Source: CADEEV01 sp032127875 (GTDB lineage: Bacteria > Acidobacteriota > Vicinamibacteria > Fen-336). From it: DNA of 49,532 nucleotides. The position numbers and the translations under genes were made by a program. Positions 1 to 8,305 of the stretch are shown here, piece after piece (the stretch's first letter is position 1; each line of letters opens with the position of its first letter). The notes below the pieces were generated by a model. That model worked only from the letters and a program-made list of their open reading frames with translations. It ran no database searches and was not told where the DNA came from. The stretch lies in contig JAQBHI010000101.1 in the NCBI GenBank assembly GCA_032127875.1, positions 1 to 49,532 of the forward strand, written 5' to 3'.

Positions 1-61
1 CGATCGCGGGGCGAACATGTCGGGGTGCCTCACCCGACGCCCAGGTCATATTCACTCACGG

Positions 62-160
62 GCTTGACGGCACCAATATCAGCTCGACCTTCACCCGGCC
101 GCGCCAAGTCTACGAAACTTTCATTCTCCGCGGGTGGCCAAAGGCCATGGCCATTCACTC
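62..160 (+). repeat. 99-bp repeat, left copy (inverted match to right edge)
   Basis: Bases 62-160 match the reverse complement of 49434-49532 at all 99 positions. The right copy runs off the end of the window, so the true repeat is at least this long and may include some of bases 1-61. It contains the small inverted repeat TGGCC-AAA-GGCCA at 136-148. The stop codon of gatA (155-157) falls inside it. Read away from gatA it also holds a 42-codon open frame (GTG at 158, stop at 30), which I do not recognise. It could be the end of a multicopy insertion sequence or a non-coding dispersed repeat. Identity was read by eye but base by base. Confidence 0.95.
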
Positions 161-1693
161 CCGCACTCGCGACTTGGGGGGGAGCCCTAAGGGCGTGGGG
201 GGGTGATTCGTGTCAGCACCCCCCGAGTCTCCGACGAGCTGGGGTCGCGCCTGATGATGCCGGGTCAGTTGCTGGAAGGCGTGGCCGAGTCGCAACAGCG
301 TCGCTTCGTCGAAGGCTCGTCCGAGTAGCTGCAGGCCGACCGGCAGACCGCCGGAGAAACCGCAAGGAACCGAGAGGCCCGGGATGCCGGCCAGGTTCGC
401 GGGCACGGTGAAGATGTCGGCCAGATACATCTGCAGGGGATCCGCCGTTTTCTCGCCGAGCTTGAAGGCAGGCGTCGGTGTCGTCGGCGTCGCGATCGCA
501 TCGCAGCGGCCGAAGGCCGTCTCGAAGTCCGCACGGATCAGCGTGCGCAGCTTCTGGGCGCGCAGATAGTAGGCGTCGTAGTAGCCGGAGCACAGCACGA
601 AGGTGCCGAGCAAAATGCGGCGTTTCACCTCGGCCCCGAAGCCATGGTCGCGCGAGTCGCCGTAGAGACCGCGCAGGTCGCGAGCCATCGGCGCGCGATA
701 GCCGTAGCGTACGCCGTCGAAGCGGGCCAGGTTACTCGAGGCCTCGGCGGTGGCCACGATGTAGTAGGTCGCAATCGCATGTCCTGCGTTCGGCAGGGCG
801 ACCTCCACGACGCGGGCGCCGGCCATTTCGAGCGCTTGCAGCGATTCACGAAACGCCATCATGGTCTGCGCTTCGACACCTTCCGCTAGGAAGGACCAGG
901 GCACGCCGATCGTGAGGCCGCGCGCCCCCGCGCCCAGGGCTAGGCCAAAGTCGGGGACGAGCTCGCTCGCACTCGTGGCATCGAGCGGGTCCGAACCGCA
1001 CAGGACGCTCGCGCACAAGGCGGCGTCCTCCACGCTGCGGCACAGCGGGCCGACCTGGTCGAGGGAGGAGGCGAACGCCACCAGCCCGTAGCGACTCACT
1101 CGGCCATACGTTGGCTTCAGCCCGACGACGCCGCACAGCGCGGCGGGCTGACGGATCGAGCCTCCGGTATCGGTGCCGAGGGCGAGCGGGACGACGCCGG
1201 CGGCCACGGCCGCGGCCGAACCGCCAGACGAACCTCCCGGCACCCGCGAGGCATCCCAGGGGTTCCTGGTTTTCTTGTAGGCGCTGTTCTCGGTCGAGGA
1301 GCCCATCGCGAACTCGTCCATGTTGGTCTTGCCGAGAACGATGGCGCCCGCGGCTTCGAGGCGCGCGACGGCCGTGGCCGTGAAGGGCGGCCGGTAGCCC
1401 TCGAGGAAGCGCGAGCCGCAGGTGGTGGGCTCGCCTTGGATGTCGAGCACGTCCTTGATCGCGACCGGTACGCCCGCCAGCCGAGGTGCGGCCTTGCCCG
1501 CCGCGAGATCGGCGTCGAGTCGGCACGCCGCAGTCAGCGCGCGCTCCTCGAAGAGTGACAGGAAAGCGTCGATGCTCGGCTCTACGGCAGCCGCCCGCGT
1601 CAGGTGCGCCCGGGCCACTTCCTCGGCCGAAAGCTCTCGCCCGCGAACCCGGCGAGCGATCTCGGTCGCCGAGAGCTCGGTGAGCGAGCTCAT
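155..1693 (-). CDS. gatA: Aspartyl/glutamyl-tRNA amidotransferase subunit A
   Basis: Amidase subunit of GatCAB, which frees ammonia from glutamine so that Glu-tRNA(Gln) or Asp-tRNA(Asn) can be converted to the correctly charged tRNA in the cytosol. The amidase signature is complete: Lys80 in VAIKD, cis-Ser155 in PGGSSGGS and nucleophile Ser179 in GTDTGGSI. The ATG overlaps the gatC stop by 4 bp, so the two are translationally coupled; gatB is not in the window. The 512-residue product is longer than usual. The family-like sequence ends near RPQLV (about residue 487), and the last 25 residues, including the run NHPPTPLGLPP, are encoded by the G/C-tract module and the repeat, which also supplies the stop codon. 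The core enzyme should be functional; the tail looks acquired. Confidence 0.97.
   Translation of the reverse strand: MSSLTELSATEIARRVRGRELSAEEVARAHLTRAAAVEPSIDAFLSLFEERALTAACRLDADLAAGKAAPRLAGVPVAIKDVLDIQGEPTTCGSRFLEGYRPPFTATAVARLEAAGAIVLGKTNMDEFAMGSSTENSAYKKTRNPWDASRVPGGSSGGSAAAVAAGVVPLALGTDTGGSIRQPAALCGVVGLKPTYGRVSRYGLVAFASSLDQVGPLCRSVEDAALCASVLCGSDPLDATSASELVPDFGLALGAGARGLTIGVPWSFLAEGVEAQTMMAFRESLQALEMAGARVVEVALPNAGHAIATYYIVATAEASSNLARFDGVRYGYRAPMARDLRGLYGDSRDHGFGAEVKRRILLGTFVLCSGYYDAYYLRAQKLRTLIRADFETAFGRCDAIATPTTPTPAFKLGEKTADPLQMYLADIFTVPANLAGIPGLSVPCGFSGGLPVGLQLLGRAFDEATLLRLGHAFQQLTRHHQARPQLVGDSGGADTNHPPTPLGLPPKSRVRE
161..225 (-). repeat. Structured G7/C7 module adjoining the left repeat
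   Basis: Directly beside the 99-bp repeat lie two seven-G tracts (176-182 and 197-203) separated by a small stem GCCC-TAA-GGGC (184-194). An 8-bp stem GGGGGGTG (198-205)/CACCCCCC (217-224) with an 11-nt loop follows. The same architecture appears next to the right copy (49368-49418), where the small stem reads GCGC-GAA-GCGC, a compensatory pair change. On the transcribed (minus) strand this is a strong GC hairpin at the 3' end of gatA, and here it is read as codons of the GatA tail. Confidence 0.8.
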
Positions 1694-1980
1694 CCGCCGA
1701 TCACGCGCGGCACTCGGAACAGGCCGTTCGCCGCATCCGGCGCTTGGGCGAGTGCGACCTCGGATGCGAGCCCGCCCGTCGGCTCGTCTTCCCGCAGGAT
1801 CTCGCTGACGCGTGCGTGGCTCATCGGCAGGACGGCCTCGGTGTCGACCCCCTGAAGCCGCTCCGCATACGCCAGCACATCCTGGAGTTGCCGCGAGAAG
1901 AGCTCGCGCTCCTCGGTGGTGAGCGAGAGTTGGGCGAGGCGTGCCACGTGGGTCAGCGTTTCGATGGTCACCTTCGGCAT
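1690..1980 (-). CDS. gatC: Aspartyl/glutamyl-tRNA amidotransferase subunit C
   Basis: Small 96-residue subunit that wraps around and stabilises GatA and GatB in the amidotransferase. It has the usual length and the typical start MPKVTIETLTHVARLAQLSL, followed by the conserved region around VDTEAVLPMSH and LREDEP. It is first in a gatC-gatA operon, with an ATGA overlap to gatA. A TATATT -10 box lies 9 nt before the ATG and there is no Shine-Dalgarno sequence, suggesting that the mRNA is leaderless or nearly so. It diverges from the Yip1 gene with only 63 bp between the start codons. Confidence 0.95.
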   Translation of the reverse strand: MPKVTIETLTHVARLAQLSLTTEERELFSRQLQDVLAYAERLQGVDTEAVLPMSHARVSEILREDEPTGGLASEVALAQAPDAANGLFRVPRVIGG

Positions 1981-1989
1981 GAGCCGGGT

Positions 1990-1995
1990 AATATA
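1990..1995 (-). promoter_or_regulatory. -10 box of gatCA promoter
   Basis: TATATT on the minus strand, ending 9 nt before the gatC ATG. Transcription starting about 7 nt downstream would give a leader of only a few bases. No convincing -35 hexamer is visible at 16-18 bp. Confidence 0.55.
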
Positions 1996-2006
1996 CCGCG
2001 CTCTTC

Positions 2007-2035
2007 TTGACCAGCGCTTGGCTCCCCCCTAGACT
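2007..2035 (+). promoter_or_regulatory. Sigma70-type promoter of the Yip1 gene
   Basis: TTGACC (2007-2012), a 17-bp spacer and TAGACT (2030-2035). The ATG at 2044 begins 8 nt after the -10 box, so a start at about 2042 gives an essentially leaderless mRNA. No ribosome-binding site can fit. It is divergent from and nearly abuts the gatC promoter. Confidence 0.7.
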
Positions 2036-2043
2036 CGCGGCTG

Positions 2044-2772
2044 ATGAGCGAAGAAGTGCCGCCGCTGCCGCCCGCGCTGCCCTCCACCGGGGGATCTCCG
2101 CCCGGAGGTCCTGGGCCGCAGAGGACGCCTTGGGAGCGGCGTGAACAGTTGGGCCTGGTGCCCGCGCTCGTCGAAACGACCGGGCAGGTTCTGCTGCACC
2201 CCGCCGATTTCTTCCAGCAGATGCCGGTCGCGGGAGGCCTCGGCGCGCCGGTCATCTACGCCTTGATCGTGGGCTATCTTGGAATCGTCGTGCAGGCGCT
2301 CTACCAGGCGGTCCTGAACATTGGCCTGGGCAGCGCCTTGCGTGGTTTGAGCGAGCGCAGCCCGCTCGGCAGCTTTGGTCCGGCCCTGCAAGGCGGTGCC
2401 GGGCTGCTCGTCCAGATCGTCTGCGGGCCGATCTTCCTGCTGATGGGCCTGTTCGTGGGCGCGGGGATTTATCACCTGCTCCTGATGCTGATGGGGCAAG
2501 CAAAGAAGGGTTTCGAGGCCACCCTGCGGGTCGTCGCCTACGGCCACGCGGCCAGCATCCTGTTGCTGCTGCCGTTTTGCGGGGGCTTGATCGCCGCCGT
2601 GTGGTGGCTCGTGATCGGGATCGTCGGCTTGTCGGAGGCACACGGCATCGGGCGCGGCAGCGCGGCCGTCGCCATCCTCGCGCCGATCGTGCTGGTCTGC
2701 TGCTGCTGCGGAATCGGGGCGCTGCTGATCTTCGGTGGCATCGCGGGCCTGGCGAGCCACGTGCCACGCTGA
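2044..2772 (+). CDS. Yip1-family multi-span membrane protein
   Basis: Product of 242 residues with a proline/glycine-rich cytosolic head (residues 1-35) followed by about five hydrophobic segments. This arrangement, together with the conserved start of the fold (VLLHPADFFQQMP), matches the bacterial Yip1 domain (PF04893). Function in bacteria is not established; the family sits in the inner membrane. A distinctive run of four cysteines (VCCCCGIG) lies in the last membrane segment. The stop codon overlaps the start of the DUF2752 gene (TGATG), so the two are co-translated. Start choice is supported by a promoter 8 nt upstream. Confidence 0.8.
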   Translation: MSEEVPPLPPALPSTGGSPPGGPGPQRTPWERREQLGLVPALVETTGQVLLHPADFFQQMPVAGGLGAPVIYALIVGYLGIVVQALYQAVLNIGLGSALRGLSERSPLGSFGPALQGGAGLLVQIVCGPIFLLMGLFVGAGIYHLLLMLMGQAKKGFEATLRVVAYGHAASILLLLPFCGGLIAAVWWLVIGIVGLSEAHGIGRGSAAVAILAPIVLVCCCCGIGALLIFGGIAGLASHVPR

Positions 2773-3191
2773 TGGCGACGGTGGCCAGCTTACGACTGCG
2801 CGGCGCCGAGGGTGCGGCACCGCTCGGCGCGATTTTCGCCGGCGTGGGCGCCCTGTCCTGCCTCGCGGTCGGAGCGCTGCATCTGGACCACCTGAGCGTC
2901 AACTTCTGCGTGTTCAAGTCGCTGACCGGGCTGCCGTGTCCGACTTGCGGCACGACGCGTGCCCTTGGGCGGCTCTTCGCCCTGGACCTTCCTGGTGCCC
3001 TCGCGATGAACCCGCTGGCTGCCAGCGTGGCGTTCGGCCTGCTGGCCTGGGGGCTCGCGGACCTTGCGCTTCTGAGGCGGGGCCGCAGCCTGGCCGTCGA
3101 TGTTTCGCCACGCCTCGCTCTCGCGATACGCGTAGCGGCGGTGGTGGCCGTCGTCCTGAACTGGGCTTATCTGGTCTGCGCCGGGCGCTGA
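2772..3191 (+). CDS. DUF2752 small membrane protein
   Basis: Product of 139 residues, ATG overlapping the preceding TGA. It carries the family signature CVFKSLTGLPCPTCGTTRA (around residues 46-65) with its CxxC pair, an MNP segment after it, and three or four membrane helices. DUF2752 proteins are small inner-membrane proteins of unknown role, often beside Yip1 or membrane-biogenesis genes. It pairs here with the Yip1 gene as a two-gene unit. Longer frames upstream overlap the Yip1 gene and lack family similarity, so this start is preferred. Confidence 0.85.
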   Translation: MATVASLRLRGAEGAAPLGAIFAGVGALSCLAVGALHLDHLSVNFCVFKSLTGLPCPTCGTTRALGRLFALDLPGALAMNPLAASVAFGLLAWGLADLALLRRGRSLAVDVSPRLALAIRVAAVVAVVLNWAYLVCAGR

Positions 3192-3225
3192 ATCGCTCTC
3201 TTCACGGCTCGCGAAGCTCCCCGCT

Positions 3226-3231
3226 TATACT
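3226..3231 (+). promoter_or_regulatory. -10 box before the GT2 gene
   Basis: TATACT, ending 10 nt before the ATG at 3242. There is no purine-rich Shine-Dalgarno sequence between them. The -35 region is weak (TTCACG at 3201-3206 with a long spacer). Predicts a leader of about 3-4 nt. Confidence 0.5.
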
Positions 3232-3241
3232 GGCCCTTGGC

Positions 3242-4222
3242 ATGAATCCTGAGGTTTCCGTCGTGATCCCGGTCTTCAACGAGGCCGAGAACGTCGACGA
3301 GCTGCACCAGCAGCTGAGCGCCGTGCTCTCGAGATTGGGGCGGCCGTACGAGATTCTGATCGTCGACGACGGTTCGTCCGACGGGACGCTCGAGCGCCTG
3401 CTGGCCCTCGAGGTCCGCGATCCGCAGCTGCGGGTGCTGCGTCTGCGCCGCAATTTCGGACAGACGGCTGCCTTCTCCGCCGGCTTCGACCATTCCCGTG
3501 GCCATGTCGTGGTGACCTCCGACGGCGATCTCCAGAACGATCCCGCCGACATCCCGCGCCTGCTGGCGAAGCTCGACGAGGGCTTCGACCTCGTGTGCGG
3601 CTGGCGGCAGAAGCGGCAGGATCCGTTCTCGAAGCGACTCCCATCGTTCTTCGCGAACCGGCTGATCTCGTGGGCGACCGGCGTGCGGCTCCACGACTAC
3701 GGCTGTTCGCTGAAGGCGATCCGCGCAGAGGTGGTGCGCAACCTCCGGCTCTACGGCGAGATGCATCGCTTCATTCCGGCCGTTGCGTCGTGGATGGGTG
3801 TGAGCGTCGCCGAGCTGCCCGTCAATCACCGGCCGCGAACGCGTGGCGCCAGCAAGTATGGGATCGGCCGTACCGTGCGCGTGGTCCTGGATCTGTTCAC
3901 GGTCAAGTTTCTGGGTGCTTACGGAACGCGTCCCTCGCACCTGTTCGGCGTGATGGGCCTCGCCTCTGGGGCGACCGGCTTTGCGATTCTCCTGTACCTG
4001 GCCTACATCCGGCTCTTCGCGGACACGGCGATCGGCGGCCGCCCGCTGCTGATCCTGGGCGCGCTGCTGTTTCTCACGGGCGTGATCCTGGTCAGTGTGG
4101 GCCTCGTCGCGGAGCTGCTGGTGCGGACGTACCACGAGAGCCAGGGCAAGCCGACCTACTTCGTGCGGGAGATGCACCCGGTCGAGCCTGCCTCGCGCGA
4201 GGCGGCCCTCACGCGGCGTTGA
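3242..4222 (+). CDS. GT2 glycosyltransferase, polyprenyl-phosphate sugar transferase type
   Basis: Product of 326 residues. A GT-A domain has the nucleotide-binding start VSVVIPVFNEAENVDEL, DDGSSDGT and the metal-binding TSDGDLQNDP; two C-terminal membrane helices follow (about residues 232-295). This is the DPM1/ArnC/GtrB layout, whose members move a sugar from a nucleotide donor to polyprenyl phosphate at the inner face of the inner membrane. It heads a run of four overlapping genes (GT2, GT4, SDR, GT-C-like protein), consistent with making a lipid-linked sugar for a surface glycan. The sugar cannot be told from sequence. The ATG at 3242 gives the correct N-terminus; frames reaching further upstream overlap DUF2752. 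Confidence 0.9.
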   Translation: MNPEVSVVIPVFNEAENVDELHQQLSAVLSRLGRPYEILIVDDGSSDGTLERLLALEVRDPQLRVLRLRRNFGQTAAFSAGFDHSRGHVVVTSDGDLQNDPADIPRLLAKLDEGFDLVCGWRQKRQDPFSKRLPSFFANRLISWATGVRLHDYGCSLKAIRAEVVRNLRLYGEMHRFIPAVASWMGVSVAELPVNHRPRTRGASKYGIGRTVRVVLDLFTVKFLGAYGTRPSHLFGVMGLASGATGFAILLYLAYIRLFADTAIGGRPLLILGALLFLTGVILVSVGLVAELLVRTYHESQGKPTYFVREMHPVEPASREAALTRR

Positions 4223-5415
4223 CCCGCGTCCTGTTCCTCGCCGAGTCGTTCCATCCCGTGCTCGGCGGTGGCGAGCGACACATCCGCCGGCTGGCGACGG
4301 CACTCAATGCCAGCGGCGTGCCTTCGAGCGTCGTCACCCGGCGCAGTGAGGCGAGCTTTCCCGCTGAAGAACTGCTCGACGGGGTTCGCGTGCTTCGGGT
4401 CGCGCCGACGGGAGAGGGCCGCGGCGGTAAGTACGCGATGGTCCCGTTCGCAGTTTCAGCCCTGAGCCGGCTCCGGGACTGCTTCGACGTGCTGGTGATT
4501 CGCGGGACGCGGGTGCTGGGCCTGCCGGGCCTCGTCGCAGGCCGCGCGTTGCGCAAGCGGGTGGTGCTGCAGTGCGAGGTGAGCGGAGAGATGTCCGGCG
4601 AGATCTACACCTGGGGCACGCCCTTCGACAATCGCGTCGTGCGCCCGCTCGTGGGCGGCGGCGTGCGGCTGCGCAACAGGCTCCTCGCCGATGCCGACGC
4701 GTTCGTGACGATCTCGACCCGAACCCGCGACGAGTTCCTGGCGGCGGGCCTCGATCGTGATCGCGTCAAGCTGCTGCCGCATGGCATCGATCTCGAGACC
4801 TTCCGGCCGGCGAGCGCAGCCGAGCGCCGGGAGCTTCGTGCCCGGCTTGGGCTGCCCCAGGATGCGCTGCTCGTGAGTTTCACAGGGCGGTTGCTGCGTG
4901 GCAAGGGCGTCGAGGTGCTGGTCGAGGCCTTTGGTCGCCTCGCCAGCCGATACCCGGCGGCGCACCTGCTTCTCGTGGGATCGGGTGCCCGGCAGGTGCT
5001 GTCGATCGAGGACGCGTTGCGGACCCGGGTGCGGGAGGCGGGTCTCGAATCCCGCGTCAGCTTCGCGGGCCGCGTCGACGACGTCGCGGACTTGCTCCGG
5101 GCCTCCGACGTGTACGCGTTTCCCTCGTTCTTCGAAGCGATGCCACTCTCGCTGCTCGAAGCGGCCGCCTGCGGCCTGCCCTGCGTGGCTTCGCGAATCG
5201 GTGGTGTCGTCGACGTTGTCGAGGACGGCCGGTCGGGAATCCTGGTCGAGGCGGGAGATGTGAATGGGCTGGCAGCCGCGCTTGGAGCGCTGTTCGATCT
5301 CCCGGACCGGCGCTCGGCGCTCGGGGCGGCGGCGCGTGAGACGACGCTGCGAGGCTTCGACGAGCGCGAGAGCGTAGCGCGCTACCGGGAGTTGTTCGCG
5401 GAGCTCGGCTCGTGA
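4219..5415 (+). CDS. GT4 glycosyltransferase
   Basis: Retaining GT-B glycosyltransferase of 398 residues. The N-domain opens with the glycine-rich loop HPVLGGGERHIRRLA; the C-domain has HGIDLETF, the sugar-nucleotide site GRLLRGKGVEVLVEAF and the E-x7-E motif in FEAMPLSLLEAA. It starts with TTG at 4219, overlapping the TGA of the GT2 gene by 2 bases. No better start gives the family N-terminus TRVLFLAESFHP. It probably adds a sugar to a lipid-linked acceptor. The acceptor and donor are unknown. Confidence 0.88.
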   Translation: MTRVLFLAESFHPVLGGGERHIRRLATALNASGVPSSVVTRRSEASFPAEELLDGVRVLRVAPTGEGRGGKYAMVPFAVSALSRLRDCFDVLVIRGTRVLGLPGLVAGRALRKRVVLQCEVSGEMSGEIYTWGTPFDNRVVRPLVGGGVRLRNRLLADADAFVTISTRTRDEFLAAGLDRDRVKLLPHGIDLETFRPASAAERRELRARLGLPQDALLVSFTGRLLRGKGVEVLVEAFGRLASRYPAAHLLLVGSGARQVLSIEDALRTRVREAGLESRVSFAGRVDDVADLLRASDVYAFPSFFEAMPLSLLEAAACGLPCVASRIGGVVDVVEDGRSGILVEAGDVNGLAAALGALFDLPDRRSALGAAARETTLRGFDERESVARYRELFAELGS

Positions 5416-6392
5416 GGGTCGCGCTCAGCGGTGCCACCGGCTACACCGGCGGGCGACTGCTTGCGGCGCTGCGTGAGCGGGGCGACAGCGTTCGGGCGTT
5501 GGCACGCGCCGCCTCGGTCACGCCGGAGCTGCTGGCCTCGGGCGCCAGCATCGTCGAGGGAGACCTGCGCGACCCGATCGCGCTGCGAAAGCTCGTGGAA
5601 GGCGCGGAGGGCGTGTTGCACGTTGCAGCCGTGTATCGGACGGCCGGCCATCCGGACAGCTACTACCGTGAGGTCAACGTCGGCGGCACCGAACGGCTGC
5701 TCGAAGCTGCGGCGCAGGCCGGTGTCGCGCGCTTCGTGCACACCTCCACGGTGGGCGTGCTCGGCCACATCGAGAGGCCGCCCGCCGACGAGAGCGCACC
5801 GCTTGCGCCCGGAGATATCTACCAGGAAACCAAGGCCGAAGCCGAGACACGGGCAGTCGCCTTCGGAAAGCGTCGAGGGCTTCCGGTCGCCGTCGTGCGG
5901 CCAGGGGCGATCTACGGGCCCGGTGAACGCCGGCTGCTGAAGCTGTTTCGCGCCATCGCGCGTGGCCGGTATGCCGTGGTGGGTTCGGGGCGCCCCTTCT
6001 ACCATCCGGTCTTCATCGACGATCTGGTCGCGGGTTTTCTGCTGGCACTCGACCACCCGGCCGCTGCGGGGGAGTCGTTCATCATCGCGGGCGAGCGATA
6101 CATCTCCCAGGACGCTCTGGGCGCGCTCGTTGCGAGCGCCACCGGGGGTCGTGTGCTGCCATTCCACGTACCGGCCTGGCCGCTGCTGGCGGCCGGCGCC
6201 CTGTGCGAGGCCGTTTGCGTGCCCCTGGGGATCGAGCCGCCGCTGCATCGGCGGCGCATGGAGTTCTGGGTCAAAAGCCGGGCCTTCTCGATCGACAAGG
6301 CCAAGCGCCTGCTGGGCTACGCTCCCCAGGTGGATCTCGAGGCTGGCATAAGGCGCACGGCGGCCTGGTACCGCGAGGCAGGCTGGCTGTGA
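5412..6392 (+). CDS. NAD-dependent epimerase/dehydratase (extended SDR)
   Basis: Product of 326 residues. It has the Rossmann motif GATGYTGG at residues 7-14, an STVG segment, and the catalytic pair in YQETKAEAE (YxxxK). The C-terminal half resembles the hopanoid-associated sugar-epimerase and dihydroflavonol-reductase-like group, where substrates are sugar nucleotides or lipids. GTG start overlapping the GT4 stop (GTGA). In this context a nucleotide-sugar or glycolipid modification is likely, but the substrate is not predictable. Confidence 0.85.
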   Translation: MRVALSGATGYTGGRLLAALRERGDSVRALARAASVTPELLASGASIVEGDLRDPIALRKLVEGAEGVLHVAAVYRTAGHPDSYYREVNVGGTERLLEAAAQAGVARFVHTSTVGVLGHIERPPADESAPLAPGDIYQETKAEAETRAVAFGKRRGLPVAVVRPGAIYGPGERRLLKLFRAIARGRYAVVGSGRPFYHPVFIDDLVAGFLLALDHPAAAGESFIIAGERYISQDALGALVASATGGRVLPFHVPAWPLLAAGALCEAVCVPLGIEPPLHRRRMEFWVKSRAFSIDKAKRLLGYAPQVDLEAGIRRTAAWYREAGWL

Positions 6393-8266
6393 GCGAGCAC
6401 AGCGCCCGCGCCGCGCTGGCGTTGATCGTTCTCGGGCTGTGCGCCGTCGCCCTGGGCACCGATCTGGCGAAGCAGTCTGGCGGCGGCTTCTGGGGCGACG
6501 GGGCCACGTATTACGCGGCGGCGTGGAGCCTGGCCGAGGATGGCGACCTGCGCTGGGAGGCGCGCGATGCCCTGCGCGTCCGACGCGAGTTCGCGCACGG
6601 CGCGCAGGGCGTGTTCCTCAAGCGGTCGAGCGGCGGCCTGTGCCTCGAGTCCGGCTTCCCCGGGTTCGGCCGCGTACCAGAGAAGGAGCCGCGAATCTAT
6701 TTTGCGAAGCCCTTCACGTACGCCGTGCTGGCGGCGCCACTCGTCAAGCTCTTTGGCACACACGGACTGCTGCTGGCGAATGCCCTGGCCATCGGCCTTG
6801 CGCTCAGCCTCGGCTACCTCGAGTTGCGCCGGCAATCGAGCCCGGGCGTGGCGCTGGCCGCCGCTTCGGCCCTGTTCCTCACGACCGTGACACCGGTCTA
6901 CCTGTTCTGGCCGACGCCGGAGGCCACCAGCCTCGGCCTCGTGGCAGCCGCGCTCTTCGCCTGGCGTCGCGACCGGCCAGTGCTCTGCGCCATCCTGTTC
7001 GGCATCGCGACCTACTCGAAGCCACCGAACATCCTGCTGGCGGCGCCGCTGGGGCTCGCGCCGCTGTTTCTTGCTAGCGGGCCGTTCGGCAAGCGGCTTG
7101 CCGAGATGCTGCGTCGCGGGGCGATGCTGCTGGCCGCGACTGGCGCCCTTTATGCCTTGAACACCGCGATCACGGGCGAATGGAACTACCAGGGAGGGCG
7201 GGAGCGAAAGACCTTCTACGGCGTGCTCCCCTTCGAGCAGCACAACGTGACGTTCGGCAACAGCGGGATCTGGATGAGCACCAACCAGCTCGGCCCGCGC
7301 GTCGAGGGCAAGGACGACCTGGCGCTCTCGCAGGGCGCCGAACCGCCGCGCACTGCGCAGGAGCTGCGCGAGAGTCTGGGGCGCAACCTCGGCTACTACT
7401 GGACGGGTCGCTTCGGGGGCATCGTCGCGTACTTCCTGCCCTTTGCAGTGGCGGCGGCATTGTTCCTGGCGATCGGCCCGCGCAGTGGGCCCGGCGGTCT
7501 GGCGCTGCTTGCCTTCGTTTTGTCGTGGCTCGCCTACATCTGGCAGATCCCGGACAACTGGTATGGCGGCAGCGGCACCCTGGGCAATCGCTACTTCCTC
7601 AACATCCTCCCGCTCGCAGTCTTCTGCGTGCCAAGGGGCCGGGAAGCGCTGCTGGCGATCAGCGGGCTGCTGTCCCTGGTCTTTACCCTGCCCATGCTGC
7701 GAGAGCCGGTGCGCCACTCCATGGATCCCGGGGAGCACACCAAGCACGGGCTGTTCCGCTGGCTGCCGGCCGAGCTGACGATGCTCAACGATCTCTCGAT
7801 CTTCGGCGAACCGTGGCGAAAGAAGCAGCGTGTGGGTGACACGGAAGGGGATCCGAAGCGGCCCGGCTCTGCGGACCCCTCCGCCTACTACCTTTACTTC
7901 AGCGACGACGGGGCCTACGGGCGGGAGGACGAGGATGGGGCGACGGGCTTCTGGCTTCGCGGCGGCGCACCGGGTGAGGTGTTGCTGCGGGCGCTTGAGC
8001 CCGTGCGACGAATCACAGCGCGCGTGACGGGTGGCCCGGCCGGCGACGAGTTCACGCTCAGCGTCGATGGCGCCGGCCAGTCTGCGACGCTCGGCCCAGG
8101 GGAAAGCCGCGATCTGATCTTCTCTCCGGCGCGCGGCTTCGCATACAAGGACAGCTTCGTCCACGTGTTGAAGCTGGTCTCGACGCGCGGCGGGTCGAGG
8201 GCTGGGGACAGCCGCAGCCTTGGCGCGTTCGTCGCGCTTGAGCTCGCTGTGGAGAAGCGAACGTAG
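6389..8266 (+). CDS. Multi-span membrane protein, GT-C/GT39-like
   Basis: Product of 625 residues starting at a GTG that overlaps the SDR stop codon. An early periplasmic acidic motif (FWGDGATYYAAAWSLAEDGD) precedes roughly nine to eleven membrane helices, and a soluble C-terminal region (about residues 490-625) looks beta-rich. This resembles GT-C enzymes (PMT/GT39-like), which use a lipid-linked sugar on the periplasmic face. I see no motif that fixes the reaction. It is the last gene of the co-directional run beginning with the polyprenyl-phosphate sugar transferase, whose product would be a suitable donor. Confidence 0.65.
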   Translation: MSEHSARAALALIVLGLCAVALGTDLAKQSGGGFWGDGATYYAAAWSLAEDGDLRWEARDALRVRREFAHGAQGVFLKRSSGGLCLESGFPGFGRVPEKEPRIYFAKPFTYAVLAAPLVKLFGTHGLLLANALAIGLALSLGYLELRRQSSPGVALAAASALFLTTVTPVYLFWPTPEATSLGLVAAALFAWRRDRPVLCAILFGIATYSKPPNILLAAPLGLAPLFLASGPFGKRLAEMLRRGAMLLAATGALYALNTAITGEWNYQGGRERKTFYGVLPFEQHNVTFGNSGIWMSTNQLGPRVEGKDDLALSQGAEPPRTAQELRESLGRNLGYYWTGRFGGIVAYFLPFAVAAALFLAIGPRSGPGGLALLAFVLSWLAYIWQIPDNWYGGSGTLGNRYFLNILPLAVFCVPRGREALLAISGLLSLVFTLPMLREPVRHSMDPGEHTKHGLFRWLPAELTMLNDLSIFGEPWRKKQRVGDTEGDPKRPGSADPSAYYLYFSDDGAYGREDEDGATGFWLRGGAPGEVLLRALEPVRRITARVTGGPAGDEFTLSVDGAGQSATLGPGESRDLIFSPARGFAYKDSFVHVLKLVSTRGGSRAGDSRSLGAFVALELAVEKRT

Positions 8267-8305
8267 CTGGCAGTTCGGGGGGCCATCCACCACCCGAGCG
8301 CCTGG

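Noticed and set aside
1..160. Terminal part of an IS21-like element, suggested by TGGCCA motifs in the repeat
   Set aside because: The motif is too short and no transposase sequence is visible. Kept only as one possible origin of the repeat.
25..411. Plus-strand frame through the left repeat and antisense to gatA
   Set aside because: It is antisense to gatA and its N-terminal part is the repeat; no family match and no ribosome-binding site.
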